From an uncultured Bacilli bacterium (lineage in GTDB: Bacteria; Bacillota_I; Bacilli_A; RF39; UBA660): a DNA stretch of 64,000 bases. The stretch spans positions 62,001 through 126,000 of the forward strand of contig CAKONZ010000003.1 of assembly GCA_934098525.1 (NCBI GenBank), read 5' to 3'. Shown here piece after piece: positions 41,916 through 51,001 of this stretch (position 1 is its first letter; every line of letters begins with the position of its first letter). The position numbers were made by a program, and so were the translations under genes. Under the pieces are notes generated by a model. The model was not told the DNA's origin. It saw only the letters and a program-made list of their open reading frames with translations, and searched no databases.

Positions 41916-44852
41916 ATGTACTTGAAAGAAATTAAAATTTCTGGGTTTAAATCATTTGCAGACAAAATAAATATAAATTTAGATGATGATATTACATGTA
42001 TAGTTGGTCCGAATGGTAGTGGAAAGAGTAATATTGTTGATGCCGTTCGTTGGGTTTTAGGAGAACAATCTGTTAAGTCTCTTAGAGGTTCAAATAATAT
42101 GACTGATGTTATTTTTTCGGGAAGTAAGTCAAGAAATCCACTTAATTTAGCATCTGTTACACTTGTTTTTGATAATTCCGATTCTTATTTAAAAGTCCCT
42201 TATACTGAAATTTCTGTTACTCGTAAAGTGTATAGAAGTGGTGAAAATGAATATTTGATTAATAATGAAAAATGTAGATTAAAAGATATATCTGATTTAT
42301 TTTTAGATTCTGGTATGGGAAAATATGCTTTTAATATTATATCTCAAGGTGAGGTTGGAAAGATTATAAGTGATTCACCATATGAGAGAAGAGTAATTTT
42401 TGAAGAAGCAGCTGGAGTTTTAAAATATAAAAAGAGAAAAGAAGAGGCTTTGAAGAAGTTGGATAGAACAAATGATAATTTGATTCGTGTGAAAGATATT
42501 ATAGGTGAGTTAAATGAACAAATAGATCCTTTAAGAGAACAATCTGAAGCCGCTAAGGATTATTTGGATGCTAAGAAGAGGCTTGAAGATATTGAAATAG
42601 CACTTATTGCTAATGATTTAGAAAAGTATAATTTGTCTTATCAAAAGGGATTAAAAAATATAGAAAGTATTCAAAATGAAATAGCTTTGTTAGGCAGTAA
42701 AAATGCTAATTCTTCAGTTGATATTGAAAGTAAAAAGACTGATTTAAATGAAATAAATTATAAAATAGTTGACCTTAATAATAAATATATTTCTTTAACT
42801 AAAGAAGAGGAAAAACTTAATGGAGAGAAGAACATAATTAAAGAAAGAAGTAAGTATGATAGTGAAAATGTAAAGGTTCATGAAAATATTGTTAATCTTA
42901 AAGAGAAGAAACTTTCAATTAATAATAAATTGTTGTCTTTGAGGACTGATAAGGATATTTTAGAAAATAAAATAAATGATATAAATATTAAAATTAATGA
43001 TTGTAATAAGAAACTTAATGTTTTAAATTCTGAGAATAATAAATTATTTAATTTAAGTAATTTAAAAAGGGGAAATGCTTCTGATTTAGATGTTAAGATA
43101 AAGTCTTTAAGTAATTATATTGAACAGGGAGGTAATACTCCTATTAGTGTTAAAAAGGTACTATCTAATCCTAAGTTAAAGGGATTACATAATACTATAT
43201 CTAGATTGGTTGAGATTGATGATGAATATTTGGTAGCGTTTAATGTAGCTTTAGGTGGTGCTAAGGACTATGTTGTTGTTGATAATCCTAATGTTGCAAA
43301 AAATGCTATTGATTATTTAAAAGAGAATAACTTAGGTAGGGTTACTTTTTTTCCACTAGATGTTATTAAACCTAGATATATAGATGATGAGTTTATAAAT
43401 ATTTTGAAAAAATGTGAAGGTTTTATTGATGTTTTGGCTAATAAAATTAGTTATGATAATAAATATAGAAACATTGTTTTTAATCAATTAGGAAATGTTG
43501 TATTGGTTAGTGATATAGATTCTGCTAATGTTATTAGTAAAAAAATTAATAACAAGTATAAAATCGTTACTTTATCTGGAGAAGTTATTAATGTAGGAGG
43601 TTCTATTACTGGTGGTAGTATTAAGAATAAATCAGTTATTAGTGAAAAGTATGAACTTAATAGTTTAATTTCTGAAAGAGAAGGTATTATAGAAGAAATA
43701 AAAAATATAGAAGATAAGAAACAAAAAATTATTGAGGAAATTAAAGAATTACAAGGTAGTTTATTTGATATAGAAAAAGAAAAGTTGTTACTTAATGAAG
43801 AGTTAAGTGTTAAAAGAGAAGTGTTTAATTCGACTAAGAAAGAGTTTGAAAATATAGATTTGGAATTAAGTAATTTGAATGATTTGGTAAATGATAATTT
43901 AAAGGATGAAGAGGATAGAGTTTTAAATAAGTATTACGAGGTTTTAAATAAAAAAGAAGAATTAGAAAAAGAAATAGAAGTAGTTAATAAAACTAAAGAT
44001 TCTATTACTAATGAAATAGAACAAATTGAAGCTAATTTGAAGGTGTTTAATTCGGAAATAAGAGAGAAGGAAAATGTTTTAAAAGAGTTAGAAATTAATA
44101 ATACAAAGTTAAGTGTAAAGATGGATAATTTACTTGATATTTTAAGTGAAACTTACTCTATGACATTTGAAAAAGCTAAAGCTAATTATATATTAGAAAT
44201 AGATGAAGATATAGCACGAAAGAGTGTTAATGAACTTAAGAATAGAATTAAAAAAATAGGAAATGTAAATATTGGTGCTATTGAAGAATTTGAACGTGTA
44301 AGTGTTAGATATGATTTCTTGTTAAAGCAGAGTAAAGATTTAGAAAGTGCTAGTTTAAAGCTATTAGAAATTATTGATGAACTTGATCAAGTTATGAAGG
44401 ATAGTTTTGTTAAAACTTATAAACAAATAGAACTTGAATTTAATAATGTTTTTAGAGAGTTGTTTGGTGGTGGTAGTGCTAAATTACAACTTACGGATAA
44501 GGATAATATTTTAGAAACTGGTGTTGATATAGTTGTTACTCCTCCTGGCAAAAAAGTTTCTACTATATCTCTTCTTTCTGGTGGTGAGAAGACATTAACT
44601 GCTATTAGTTTGCTTTTTGCTATTTTAAATATTAAAAAAATTCCTTTTTGTTTATTTGATGAGGTTGAGGCTGCATTAGATGAGGCTAATGTTGATAGAG
44701 TTGGAGCATATTTCAAAAAGTATATCAATAAAACTCAGCTTATTATAATAACACATAAGAAAAAAACTATGGAGTATGCTAAAACACTTTATGGTATTAC
44801 AATGCAAGAATCTGGTGTGTCAAAACTTGTAAGTGTTAAATTGGTTAATTAG
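41916..44852 (+). CDS. smc: Chromosome segregation protein SMC, short-armed
   Basis: 978 residues, about 200 fewer than the usual 1170-1190. Walker A GPNGSGKSN (31-39) and the QGEVG region are at the N-terminus, a first coiled coil runs about 165-380, the hinge about 400-560 (LGGAKDYVVVDN, SGEVINVGGSITGGS), a second coil about 570-770, and the C-terminal head carries LLSGGEKTLTAISLL and CLFDEVEAALDEAN. It compacts chromosomes with ScpA/ScpB. All catalytic parts are intact; the missing length is in the coiled-coil arms. GAAGGTG precedes the ATG. Confidence 0.96.
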   Translation: MYLKEIKISGFKSFADKININLDDDITCIVGPNGSGKSNIVDAVRWVLGEQSVKSLRGSNNMTDVIFSGSKSRNPLNLASVTLVFDNSDSYLKVPYTEISVTRKVYRSGENEYLINNEKCRLKDISDLFLDSGMGKYAFNIISQGEVGKIISDSPYERRVIFEEAAGVLKYKKRKEEALKKLDRTNDNLIRVKDIIGELNEQIDPLREQSEAAKDYLDAKKRLEDIEIALIANDLEKYNLSYQKGLKNIESIQNEIALLGSKNANSSVDIESKKTDLNEINYKIVDLNNKYISLTKEEEKLNGEKNIIKERSKYDSENVKVHENIVNLKEKKLSINNKLLSLRTDKDILENKINDINIKINDCNKKLNVLNSENNKLFNLSNLKRGNASDLDVKIKSLSNYIEQGGNTPISVKKVLSNPKLKGLHNTISRLVEIDDEYLVAFNVALGGAKDYVVVDNPNVAKNAIDYLKENNLGRVTFFPLDVIKPRYIDDEFINILKKCEGFIDVLANKISYDNKYRNIVFNQLGNVVLVSDIDSANVISKKINNKYKIVTLSGEVINVGGSITGGSIKNKSVISEKYELNSLISEREGIIEEIKNIEDKKQKIIEEIKELQGSLFDIEKEKLLLNEELSVKREVFNSTKKEFENIDLELSNLNDLVNDNLKDEEDRVLNKYYEVLNKKEELEKEIEVVNKTKDSITNEIEQIEANLKVFNSEIREKENVLKELEINNTKLSVKMDNLLDILSETYSMTFEKAKANYILEIDEDIARKSVNELKNRIKKIGNVNIGAIEEFERVSVRYDFLLKQSKDLESASLKLLEIIDELDQVMKDSFVKTYKQIELEFNNVFRELFGGGSAKLQLTDKDNILETGVDIVVTPPGKKVSTISLLSGGEKTLTAISLLFAILNIKKIPFCLFDEVEAALDEANVDRVGAYFKKYINKTQLIIITHKKKTMEYAKTLYGITMQESGVSKLVSVKLVN

Positions 44853-44861
44853 GAGGTTATT

Positions 44862-45296
44862 ATGAAGATTAATTATAAAAAGATGAGAGATAATGCAAAG
44901 GTACCTTTTTATGGAAGTGATTTGGCAGCTGCAGCTGATTTATATGCTTGTTGTGATGATTTGGTTGTTAAACCTTTTGAAACTGTTATTATTCCGACAG
45001 GTATAGCATTGGAAATTCCTGATGGATATGCAGCTTTTATATATGCTAGAAGTTCTTTGGGGATCAAAGAAGGGCTTGCTCCTGCTAATAAGGTTGGTGT
45101 TATAGATGCTGATTATAGGGGAGAAATTATGGTTGGTTTATATAATCATTCTGATGTTGAAAGAACTATATTTCGTGGTGAGAGAATTGCTCAAATGGTG
45201 ATAGCACCATTTATAAAAGCTGATTTTTGTGAAGTTGATGAGTTGAGTGTTACTAATCGTGGTGATGGTAGATTTGGCTCTACTGGAAAAAAATAA
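44862..45296 (+). CDS. dut: dUTP diphosphatase (trimeric dUTPase)
   Basis: 144 residues. It hydrolyses dUTP to dUMP. The conserved motifs are present in order: AAADLYA, IYARSSLG, GVIDADYRGEI, RIAQMVIAP, and the C-terminal GDGRFGSTG. It starts 10 nt after smc, so it is probably cotranscribed. Confidence 0.95.
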   Translation: MKINYKKMRDNAKVPFYGSDLAAAADLYACCDDLVVKPFETVIIPTGIALEIPDGYAAFIYARSSLGIKEGLAPANKVGVIDADYRGEIMVGLYNHSDVERTIFRGERIAQMVIAPFIKADFCEVDELSVTNRGDGRFGSTGKK

Positions 45297-45318
45297 AAGA
45301 AGTTTTTTAACTTCTTTT
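45295..45318. terminator. Bidirectional terminator between dut and def
   Basis: Stem AAAAGAAGTT (45295-45304) with AACTTCTTTT (45309-45318), T loop. The 3' ends of both genes touch it. Confidence 0.75.
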
Positions 45319-45868
45319 AAATTGCTCTGTATATATTTTCTCCTTTATAAGGATTTTTAGGATCTATGTGGTCATAAAATAATATTCCATTTAGATGATC
45401 GATTTCATGTTGAAAGGCAATTGCTAATTCTTCTCTTGCTCTTATTTTTATTTGATTTCCTTCTGTATCATAACCTGATATTGTAACTCTTGCATATCTT
45501 GGTACAATTCCTTCTACATCTCTATTTACGCTTAGGCATCCTTCGCCCTCTTCAACGTAAATTTTTTCTTCTGAATTACTAATTATCTTAGGATTTATTA
45601 TTACATATGTTTTAAAAGTTTCTTTTATTTCTTGTTCATGTACTATTACTAAATATCTTTTAGGAATTCCTAATTGGATAGCAGCCATACCCATTCCTGG
45701 TCTTAAATTGTATTTTTTTGCTAGTTTGTCTATTTGACTGTTTGTTAAATATTCTGTAATTAGTTCGATTGCTTTTTTATCTTCATTTGTTAATGGAAAT
45801 GTTACTTCTTTACTTGTTAATCTTAGTCTTTTATCTTTCTCATCTAAAATATCTTCATTTTTAAGCAT
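45317..45868 (-). CDS. def: Peptide deformylase
   Basis: 183 residues. It removes the formyl group from new N-termini using a metal ion. Motif 1 GMGMAAIQLG, motif 2 EGCLSV with the Cys ligand, and motif 3 HEIDHLNG with both His are present (motif 3 has Ile for the common Phe/Tyr). The insertion between motifs fits the Gram-positive type 2 class. Start 45868 is preferred over an in-frame ATG at 45910 because GAGGTG lies just before it. Confidence 0.95.
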   Translation of the reverse strand: MLKNEDILDEKDKRLRLTSKEVTFPLTNEDKKAIELITEYLTNSQIDKLAKKYNLRPGMGMAAIQLGIPKRYLVIVHEQEIKETFKTYVIINPKIISNSEEKIYVEEGEGCLSVNRDVEGIVPRYARVTISGYDTEGNQIKIRAREELAIAFQHEIDHLNGILFYDHIDPKNPYKGENIYRAI

Positions 45869-45910
45869 ATACTTCACCTCAAAACTAGGTATATTATAAC
45901 ATAAAAGCAT

Positions 45911-45936
45911 AAAAAAAGAAATAGCAAATGCTATTT
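45911..45936 (-). terminator. Terminator of the YjcZ-type gene (minus strand)
   Basis: Stem AAATAGC (45919-45925) with GCTATTT (45930-45936); on the minus strand it is followed by seven T (45917-45911). Confidence 0.7.
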
Positions 45937-45951
45937 ACTTTTTAAAATGAA

Positions 45952-46116
45952 TTAATTATTCCAAGATCTTGCTCCTAAAATAATGATAAGTAAAATAAAT
46001 AATACTAAAATAATTGCATATCCACCGCCAAAGCCGCCATAATTACCGCATTGTGGCATACTTGAGCAGCAACTTCCTGTATTTCCATAACCGTATGAAT
46101 TTCCGTAATAATACAT
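45952..46116 (-). CDS. YjcZ-type small sporulation-associated membrane protein
   Basis: 54 residues, too short for routine ORF calling. A Gly/Tyr/Asn/Ser-rich N-terminus (MYYYGNSYGYGNTGSCCSSM) leads to GGFGGGYAIILVLFILLIII, a single hydrophobic segment, and a short polar end GARSWNN. The GGGYA-hydrophobic-LLII pattern is that of YjcZ-family sporulation proteins of Bacilli. GGAGGG precedes the ATG on the minus strand, and a terminator follows. Function in this family is not settled. Two adjacent Cys and a third Cys are present before the membrane segment. Confidence 0.75.
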   Translation of the reverse strand: MYYYGNSYGYGNTGSCCSSMPQCGNYGGFGGGYAIILVLFILLIIILGARSWNN

Positions 46117-46198
46117 AAGCACCCTCCTTTTTTTATCTACTATAGTTTATTGCTTATTGTTGCTTTTTGACATTATAAATAACTAGTTTTTTAAACTT

Positions 46199-46226
46199 TT
46201 GATATAAAAAAATTTTATTATATGAT
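46199..46226 (+). promoter_or_regulatory. Promoter of the SEDS/com region
   Basis: TTGATA (46199-46204), 16-bp spacer, TATGAT (46221-46226), about 27 nt before the SEDS start codon. Confidence 0.55.
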
Positions 46227-46252
46227 ATATTATTATAGAGGTAGGATGTTTT

Positions 46253-47398
46253 ATGATTTTAAAATATTTAACTAAAATTGTAAAAAGATTTGATATAAGA
46301 TTATTGATATGTTCTATAGTGTTATTTTCTATAGGACTTTTGATGATATATTCTGCTTCTAATGTTACTGCTATTATAAATGATGCTACTCCTGGAAGAT
46401 ATTTTTATAAGGAATTATTATTTTTGATTTCGGGATTATTTATTTGTAGTATATTTATATTATTTGGCACTAAACATTATTATAAAATGTTTTCTATAGG
46501 AATAGGTATCATTGCTACTAGTATGATTTGCTTGTTTATATATGGAGAAGCTGTTAATGGAGCTTATAACTGGATAGGATATAAAGGATTTGGTATTCAA
46601 CCAAGTGAGTTTGCAAAAGTATTTATTATTCCTATTCTTGCTGTTTATTATGAAAAAAATAAGAATTATTCTGATGATTTAATGAAGATGATTTTGCCAT
46701 TGATTTTATCTGCTGTTTTGGCAGGATTTATAATTTTACAAAATGACTATGGTACTGCTTTTATTTTTATTTTACTAGTTGGTTTTATATTTTTAATGTC
46801 TCCTGCATCTGCAAAAATAAAAAGAAATGTTGTATTTGTTTGTATGGGAATATTTATTGTGTTTTTACTTGCTATATTAGTTGGTGGTAATAAAATAATT
46901 GATCAGGATAAAATTGATAGATTTAATATTTCTAAGCCTTGTGAAAGATTTTTAACATCAGGAAATCAATTGTGTAATAGTTATATTGCTATAAATGGAG
47001 GAGGACTTTTTGGAAAAGGATTAGGAAATAGTACTCAAAAATATTTATATTTACCAGAAGCCCATACTGACTTTATTTTTTCTATTTTTGTTGAGGAATT
47101 AGGTTTTGTTGGTGCCATTGTTTTAATTCTTCTATATATGTTTTTACTTTTGAGAATTTATTTTGATGGAAAAAATGCTTTAAGAGTTTCTCATAAACTT
47201 ATATGTTATGGTGTTTGTGTATATTTGTTGTTACATATTCTTATTAATTTAGGTGGTGTTATGGGAATTATACCACTTACTGGAGTTCCTTTAGTGTTTA
47301 TGAGTTATGGTGGTAGTATTTGTTGGTGTGTTTTGCTTTCTTTAGCAATGGTTCAAAGAGTTAATTATGAAACTTATGTAAAAAAGGCTAGGAAATAA
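46253..47398 (+). CDS. SEDS-family peptidoglycan glycosyltransferase (FtsW/SpoVE/RodA)
   Basis: 381 residues with about ten TM segments. Signature motifs: WIGYKGFGIQPSEFAK, GGGLFGKGLGNSTQKYLYLP, EAHTDFIFSIFVEELGF and TGVPLVFMSYGGS. SEDS proteins polymerise lipid II with a partner class B PBP. The LPEAHTDFIF form is closer to FtsW/SpoVE than to RodA, but the branch cannot be fixed by eye. No PBP gene is adjacent. It lies 37 nt upstream of comEA. Confidence 0.9.
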   Translation: MILKYLTKIVKRFDIRLLICSIVLFSIGLLMIYSASNVTAIINDATPGRYFYKELLFLISGLFICSIFILFGTKHYYKMFSIGIGIIATSMICLFIYGEAVNGAYNWIGYKGFGIQPSEFAKVFIIPILAVYYEKNKNYSDDLMKMILPLILSAVLAGFIILQNDYGTAFIFILLVGFIFLMSPASAKIKRNVVFVCMGIFIVFLLAILVGGNKIIDQDKIDRFNISKPCERFLTSGNQLCNSYIAINGGGLFGKGLGNSTQKYLYLPEAHTDFIFSIFVEELGFVGAIVLILLYMFLLLRIYFDGKNALRVSHKLICYGVCVYLLLHILINLGGVMGIIPLTGVPLVFMSYGGSICWCVLLSLAMVQRVNYETYVKKARK

Positions 47399-47434
47399 TC
47401 CTTCTGTGGTTAATGATATCATAGGAGGTTTTTT

Positions 47435-48157
47435 ATGGAAAAATTTAAATTTATGTTTGAAAAATATAAAATATATATTATTGGTGTTTGTGTGTTTTTA
47501 ATGGGTTTGTTTTTGGAATTAGGAGGATTTTGGTTTTATAATAAGTATATTCTTAAAAAAATGAATGTGTTTAAAAATGATTATGTAAATATAGAAAAAG
47601 AGGAAGCTATTGATTCTTCTGATAAAGCCATTGTTGAAGAGAAGAAAGATATATTTGTTGATATAAAAGGAGAAGTTGTTAATCCTGGTGTTTATTCTAT
47701 TAAAGAGAATAGTAGAATAATTGATGTGGTTAATTTGGCTGGAGGATTAACTGATAAAGCTGATACTAGCGCTAATAATATGAGTAAGTTATTAAAAGAT
47801 GAAATGGTTATTATTATTTATAGTAAAGATGAAATTTTAAATTATAAAAAAGTTAAAGAAGAGGAGGGCAAGGTATTTGATGAGTGTAATAATAATGAAA
47901 AGAATATTACTAATGATTCTTGCTATAATGTAGATAACAGCGTAAAAGATAATGATAATAATAACAAGTTAATTAATATTAATGAAGCTTCTGTTGATAA
48001 GCTAATGCTTGTTACAGGAATTGGAAAATCAAAAGCAGAGAAGATAGTTGAATATAGAAATAAAAATGGTAGATTTGAAAAATTAGAAGATATAATGAAT
48101 GTTTCTGGGATAGGAGAGGCATTATTTGAAAAAATTAAAGAATATATTTGCATCTAA
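47435..48157 (+). CDS. comEA: Competence protein ComEA
   Basis: 240 residues: N-terminal membrane anchor (about 11-32), a SLBB domain (DIKGEVVNPGVYSIKEN, about 70-135), a low-complexity Asn/Lys linker, and a helix-hairpin-helix DNA-binding domain at the end (LININEASVDKLMLVTGIGK, VSGIGEALFEKIKEYI). It binds incoming DNA at the cell surface. AGGAGG precedes the ATG. Its last 32 nt overlap comEC. Confidence 0.93.
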   Translation: MEKFKFMFEKYKIYIIGVCVFLMGLFLELGGFWFYNKYILKKMNVFKNDYVNIEKEEAIDSSDKAIVEEKKDIFVDIKGEVVNPGVYSIKENSRIIDVVNLAGGLTDKADTSANNMSKLLKDEMVIIIYSKDEILNYKKVKEEEGKVFDECNNNEKNITNDSCYNVDNSVKDNDNNNKLININEASVDKLMLVTGIGKSKAEKIVEYRNKNGRFEKLEDIMNVSGIGEALFEKIKEYICI

Positions 48158-50189
48158 TATATTTTATTATGTTGTAATATTTTTTTCTTTTGTTTATTTT
48201 TTATTTTATATAAATATAGAACATATTAGTAAATATGATAATTTTGATAATTTAAAACTTAAAATAGTTTCTATTAATTATATTGATGATGGTTATAAGT
48301 TTATTTTGAAAGGAAAGGAAAAGTTAATAGCGTATTATTATACAGATAAAAAAGAAAATTATAATCTAGGAGATATTATATTAATTTCTGGTGAAAAGAA
48401 AGATATTTACAATAATACTGTTGATAATACTTTTAATTATAAAAAGTATTTATATAATCAAGGAATATATAATGTTATTGAAATTACTGATATAAATAAA
48501 GTTAAAAGTAATAGAAATATATTTTATTCTATGAAAACATACCTTATAAATAGAGGAAGAAAATTAAGTAATTCATATCCCTATGTTAATAGTTTAATAC
48601 TAGGTAATAATAGTTTTTTGGATGATGATGTATTAGAGTCTTATAGAAATAATGGTATAAGTCATTTGTTTGCTATATCTGGACTTCATATTTCTGTGTT
48701 CATGATGATTATTAATAAAATATTATCAAGGTTTGGAATCGGAGAAAAGAAAAGATGTATAATAATTGTTTTGTTTCTTTTGTATTATATGTTTTTGACT
48801 AATTTTTCTATGTCTGTTATGCGTGGAGGCATATTTACTATATTGATTCTTATTAATAAGTTGTTGAAACTTGATATTAAAACTATTAATTTACTTCTTT
48901 TTACACTTGCGATTATTATTTTTATAAATCCGTTGTTTTTATATAATCTTGGATTACAGTTTTCTTATATTATAACTTTATTTTTAATACTTTATAAGGA
49001 TATTATAAATAGATTTAAAAATGGTATTTTAAAACTTTTGTTAACATCTTTTCTTTCGTTTATTGTGGCTTATCCAATTACGGTTAATAATTTTTTTCAG
49101 GTTAATTTTTTGTCGATTTTGTATAATATTTTTTTTGTTCCTTATGTTTCTTATATTTTACTTCCATTTACGCTTATTTCTTATTTGTTTCCTTTTTTTG
49201 ATAATCTCTTATATTTATTAATTAAGATTATTGAACGGGCATCACTAATTTTAGAACAATTTGACACTTTTAAAATTATTATGTGTAAACTTGATTTGTC
49301 AATTGTGGTGTCATATTATGTCGTGTTGTGTATACTTTTGTCGTTTGCTAAAAAACGTAAAGTAAAATATTTGTTCTTCATTTTTTTCTTTTATTTTATG
49401 CATTTTATTAACCCTTTTAAAAATTCTAATTATGTGTATATGTTTGATGTTAATCAGGGGGACTCCATTCTTATTAATGTAAATAATAATGTTACTCTTA
49501 TTGATACTGGAGGTGTTGTCATGTATAGTGACAATAACTATACATATCAATTGTCGAATAATAGAATATTACCGTATTTAAAGTCAAAAGGAATTAGAAA
49601 AATAGATAATTTATTAATTAGTCATGGTGATTTTGATCATATGGGGGAGGCTGTTAATATAGTTAATAATTTTAAAGTAGGTAAAGTTATTTTTAATTGC
49701 GGAAGTTATAATGAATTAGAAAGGGATTTAATTGATGTATTAAATAAGAAAAATATTAAGTATTATTCTTGTGTTGATGAGATAGAAATAGATAGTTATA
49801 AATTAAAATTTCTTAATACTAAAGATTACGATAATGAAAATGACAATTCAAATGTTGTTTATTTCAATTATAATAATATTAAATTTTTGTTTATGGGTGA
49901 TGCAGGAATTAATAGAGAAAAAGATATATTAAAAAAGTATAGTTTAGAAAAAATAGATTTTTTAAAAGTCGGACATCATGGTTCAAATACTTCTAGTGGC
50001 GAAGAATTTATAAATAATATTAATCCTAAATATAGTCTAATTAGTGTTGGTAAAAATAATAGATATGGTCATCCTAAGGATAGTGTATTAAATACTTTAA
50101 AAGATAGTAAAATTTATAGAACTGATAAAGATGGAAGTGTAGAAATAAAATTAAAAGATTATTATAATATTAGAACTTGTAGTCCATAA
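48126..50189 (+). CDS. comEC: DNA uptake channel ComEC/Rec2
   Basis: 687 residues. Several N-terminal TM segments, the ComEC/Rec2 core with HLFAISGLHISVFM and MSVMRGGIFTIL, and a C-terminal metallo-beta-lactamase-like domain (FDVNQGDSILI, SHGDFDHMGEA, VGHHGSNTSSGEEF). It carries single-stranded DNA across the membrane. The start is a TTG at 48126 inside comEA, with GGAGAGG at about 48113-48119; no ATG is near. ComEB is absent, as in many Bacilli outside Bacillus. Together with comEA it suggests competence potential. Confidence 0.94.
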   Translation: MKKLKNIFASNIFYYVVIFFSFVYFLFYINIEHISKYDNFDNLKLKIVSINYIDDGYKFILKGKEKLIAYYYTDKKENYNLGDIILISGEKKDIYNNTVDNTFNYKKYLYNQGIYNVIEITDINKVKSNRNIFYSMKTYLINRGRKLSNSYPYVNSLILGNNSFLDDDVLESYRNNGISHLFAISGLHISVFMMIINKILSRFGIGEKKRCIIIVLFLLYYMFLTNFSMSVMRGGIFTILILINKLLKLDIKTINLLLFTLAIIIFINPLFLYNLGLQFSYIITLFLILYKDIINRFKNGILKLLLTSFLSFIVAYPITVNNFFQVNFLSILYNIFFVPYVSYILLPFTLISYLFPFFDNLLYLLIKIIERASLILEQFDTFKIIMCKLDLSIVVSYYVVLCILLSFAKKRKVKYLFFIFFFYFMHFINPFKNSNYVYMFDVNQGDSILINVNNNVTLIDTGGVVMYSDNNYTYQLSNNRILPYLKSKGIRKIDNLLISHGDFDHMGEAVNIVNNFKVGKVIFNCGSYNELERDLIDVLNKKNIKYYSCVDEIEIDSYKLKFLNTKDYDNENDNSNVVYFNYNNIKFLFMGDAGINREKDILKKYSLEKIDFLKVGHHGSNTSSGEEFINNINPKYSLISVGKNNRYGHPKDSVLNTLKDSKIYRTDKDGSVEIKLKDYYNIRTCSP

Positions 50190-50320
50190 GAAAATAATTT
50201 TTGATAGTAGGAAATGTATTATTTTAATAGTTTGATAAACAATATTGTATTTCAATATAAAAGTTATATATTTCTAACATTTTGTATTAAAATAGTATTT
50301 TTCTAGTGTTAAAATTATTA

Positions 50321-50346
50321 TTGATGTGAGAAATATATCACATCAA
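50321..50346 (+). promoter_or_regulatory. 9-bp inverted repeat, candidate operator
   Basis: Perfect arms TTGATGTGA (50321-50329) and TCACATCAA (50338-50346) with an 8-bp centre, directly before the Shine-Dalgarno AAGGGG of a membrane protein/XRE gene pair. It could bind the XRE regulator or fold in the mRNA. Confidence 0.5.
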
Positions 50347-50356
50347 GGGGAATATT

Positions 50357-50617
50357 ATGAAAGATAAAGTAAAATTAAAAGAAATACTGGCATCACATAT
50401 CATTATTGCTATCTTAATCGCAATTTATTACTGGTGTTGGGCTAGAAATGATTGGAAGGGTTATTATGTAACAATACAAAATACAATAGGAATATTTGCT
50501 TTTTTATTTTTTATTGTACAATCTATTCGAATTTCGAAATATAAAAGGGAAGTAAATGATGAAATGTCAATTGTTAGAGTTATGTTATTTTATATTATAG
50601 ACAAAAAAGGATGTTAA
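50357..50617 (+). CDS. Small membrane protein paired with an XRE regulator
   Basis: 86 residues with two TM segments (about 11-28 and 42-60) and a charged tail ending SKYKREVNDEMSIVRVML. The arrangement (two-TM protein directly before a short XRE gene) is common in Bacillota; DUF2178-like proteins look similar. AAGGGG precedes the ATG. The end (FYIIDKKGC) looks irregular, so its C-terminus may be altered. The function is not known. Confidence 0.6.
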   Translation: MKDKVKLKEILASHIIIAILIAIYYWCWARNDWKGYYVTIQNTIGIFAFLFFIVQSIRISKYKREVNDEMSIVRVMLFYIIDKKGC

Positions 50618-50618
50618 A

Positions 50619-50825
50619 ATGAAACTTATAACTAAAATAAAAGAATATCGTGAAAAAATGGGTATGAAGCAATCCGAATTAGCTGAACTTGTGAATATCA
50701 GAAGAGAGACTATTGTATGCTTATAAAATGGAAAGTATAATCCATCATTACGATTGGCTATGGATATTGCAAAAGTTTTTAATGTACAAGTTGAGGATTT
50801 ATTTTCATTTATTGATGAAAAATAA
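50619..50825 (+). pseudogene. XRE-family HTH regulator with internal nonsense codon
   Basis: The frame reads LITKIKEYREKMGMKQSELA then ELVNIRRETIVCL, stop, NGKYNPSLRLAMDIAKVFNV and ends EDLFSFIDEK. This is a normal 69-codon XRE protein except for TAA at 50724-50726, where the family has Glu (ENGKYNPSL), so a single GAA to TAA change explains it. The truncated 35-residue product would lack half of the helix-turn-helix. It follows the membrane protein gene by one base. A sequencing error cannot be excluded. Confidence 0.8.
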
Positions 50826-50855
50826 GTTACTATTTAATAATAGTTTATAGAGTAT

Positions 50856-50880
50856 AAGATCTAGAAATAGATCTTTTTTT
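50856..50880 (+). terminator. Terminator of the membrane protein/XRE unit
   Basis: Stem AAGATCTA (50856-50863) with TAGATCTT (50868-50875), GAAA tetraloop, T run to 50880. Confidence 0.85.
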
Positions 50881-51001
50881 GTAATTTATAAGGTTTTTTA
50901 TACTAAAATTATGAATTAACTTATAGTTTAGAAAATATTTAAAGTGAAAAGTTGCAATATAGATATATTAATGTTAGACTATTTATAGTAGGTGATGTGA
51001 G

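Noticed and set aside
49311..49550. Minus-strand 79-codon frame inside comEC
   Set aside because: Lies fully within a clear gene, with AT-driven low-complexity composition and no ribosome site.
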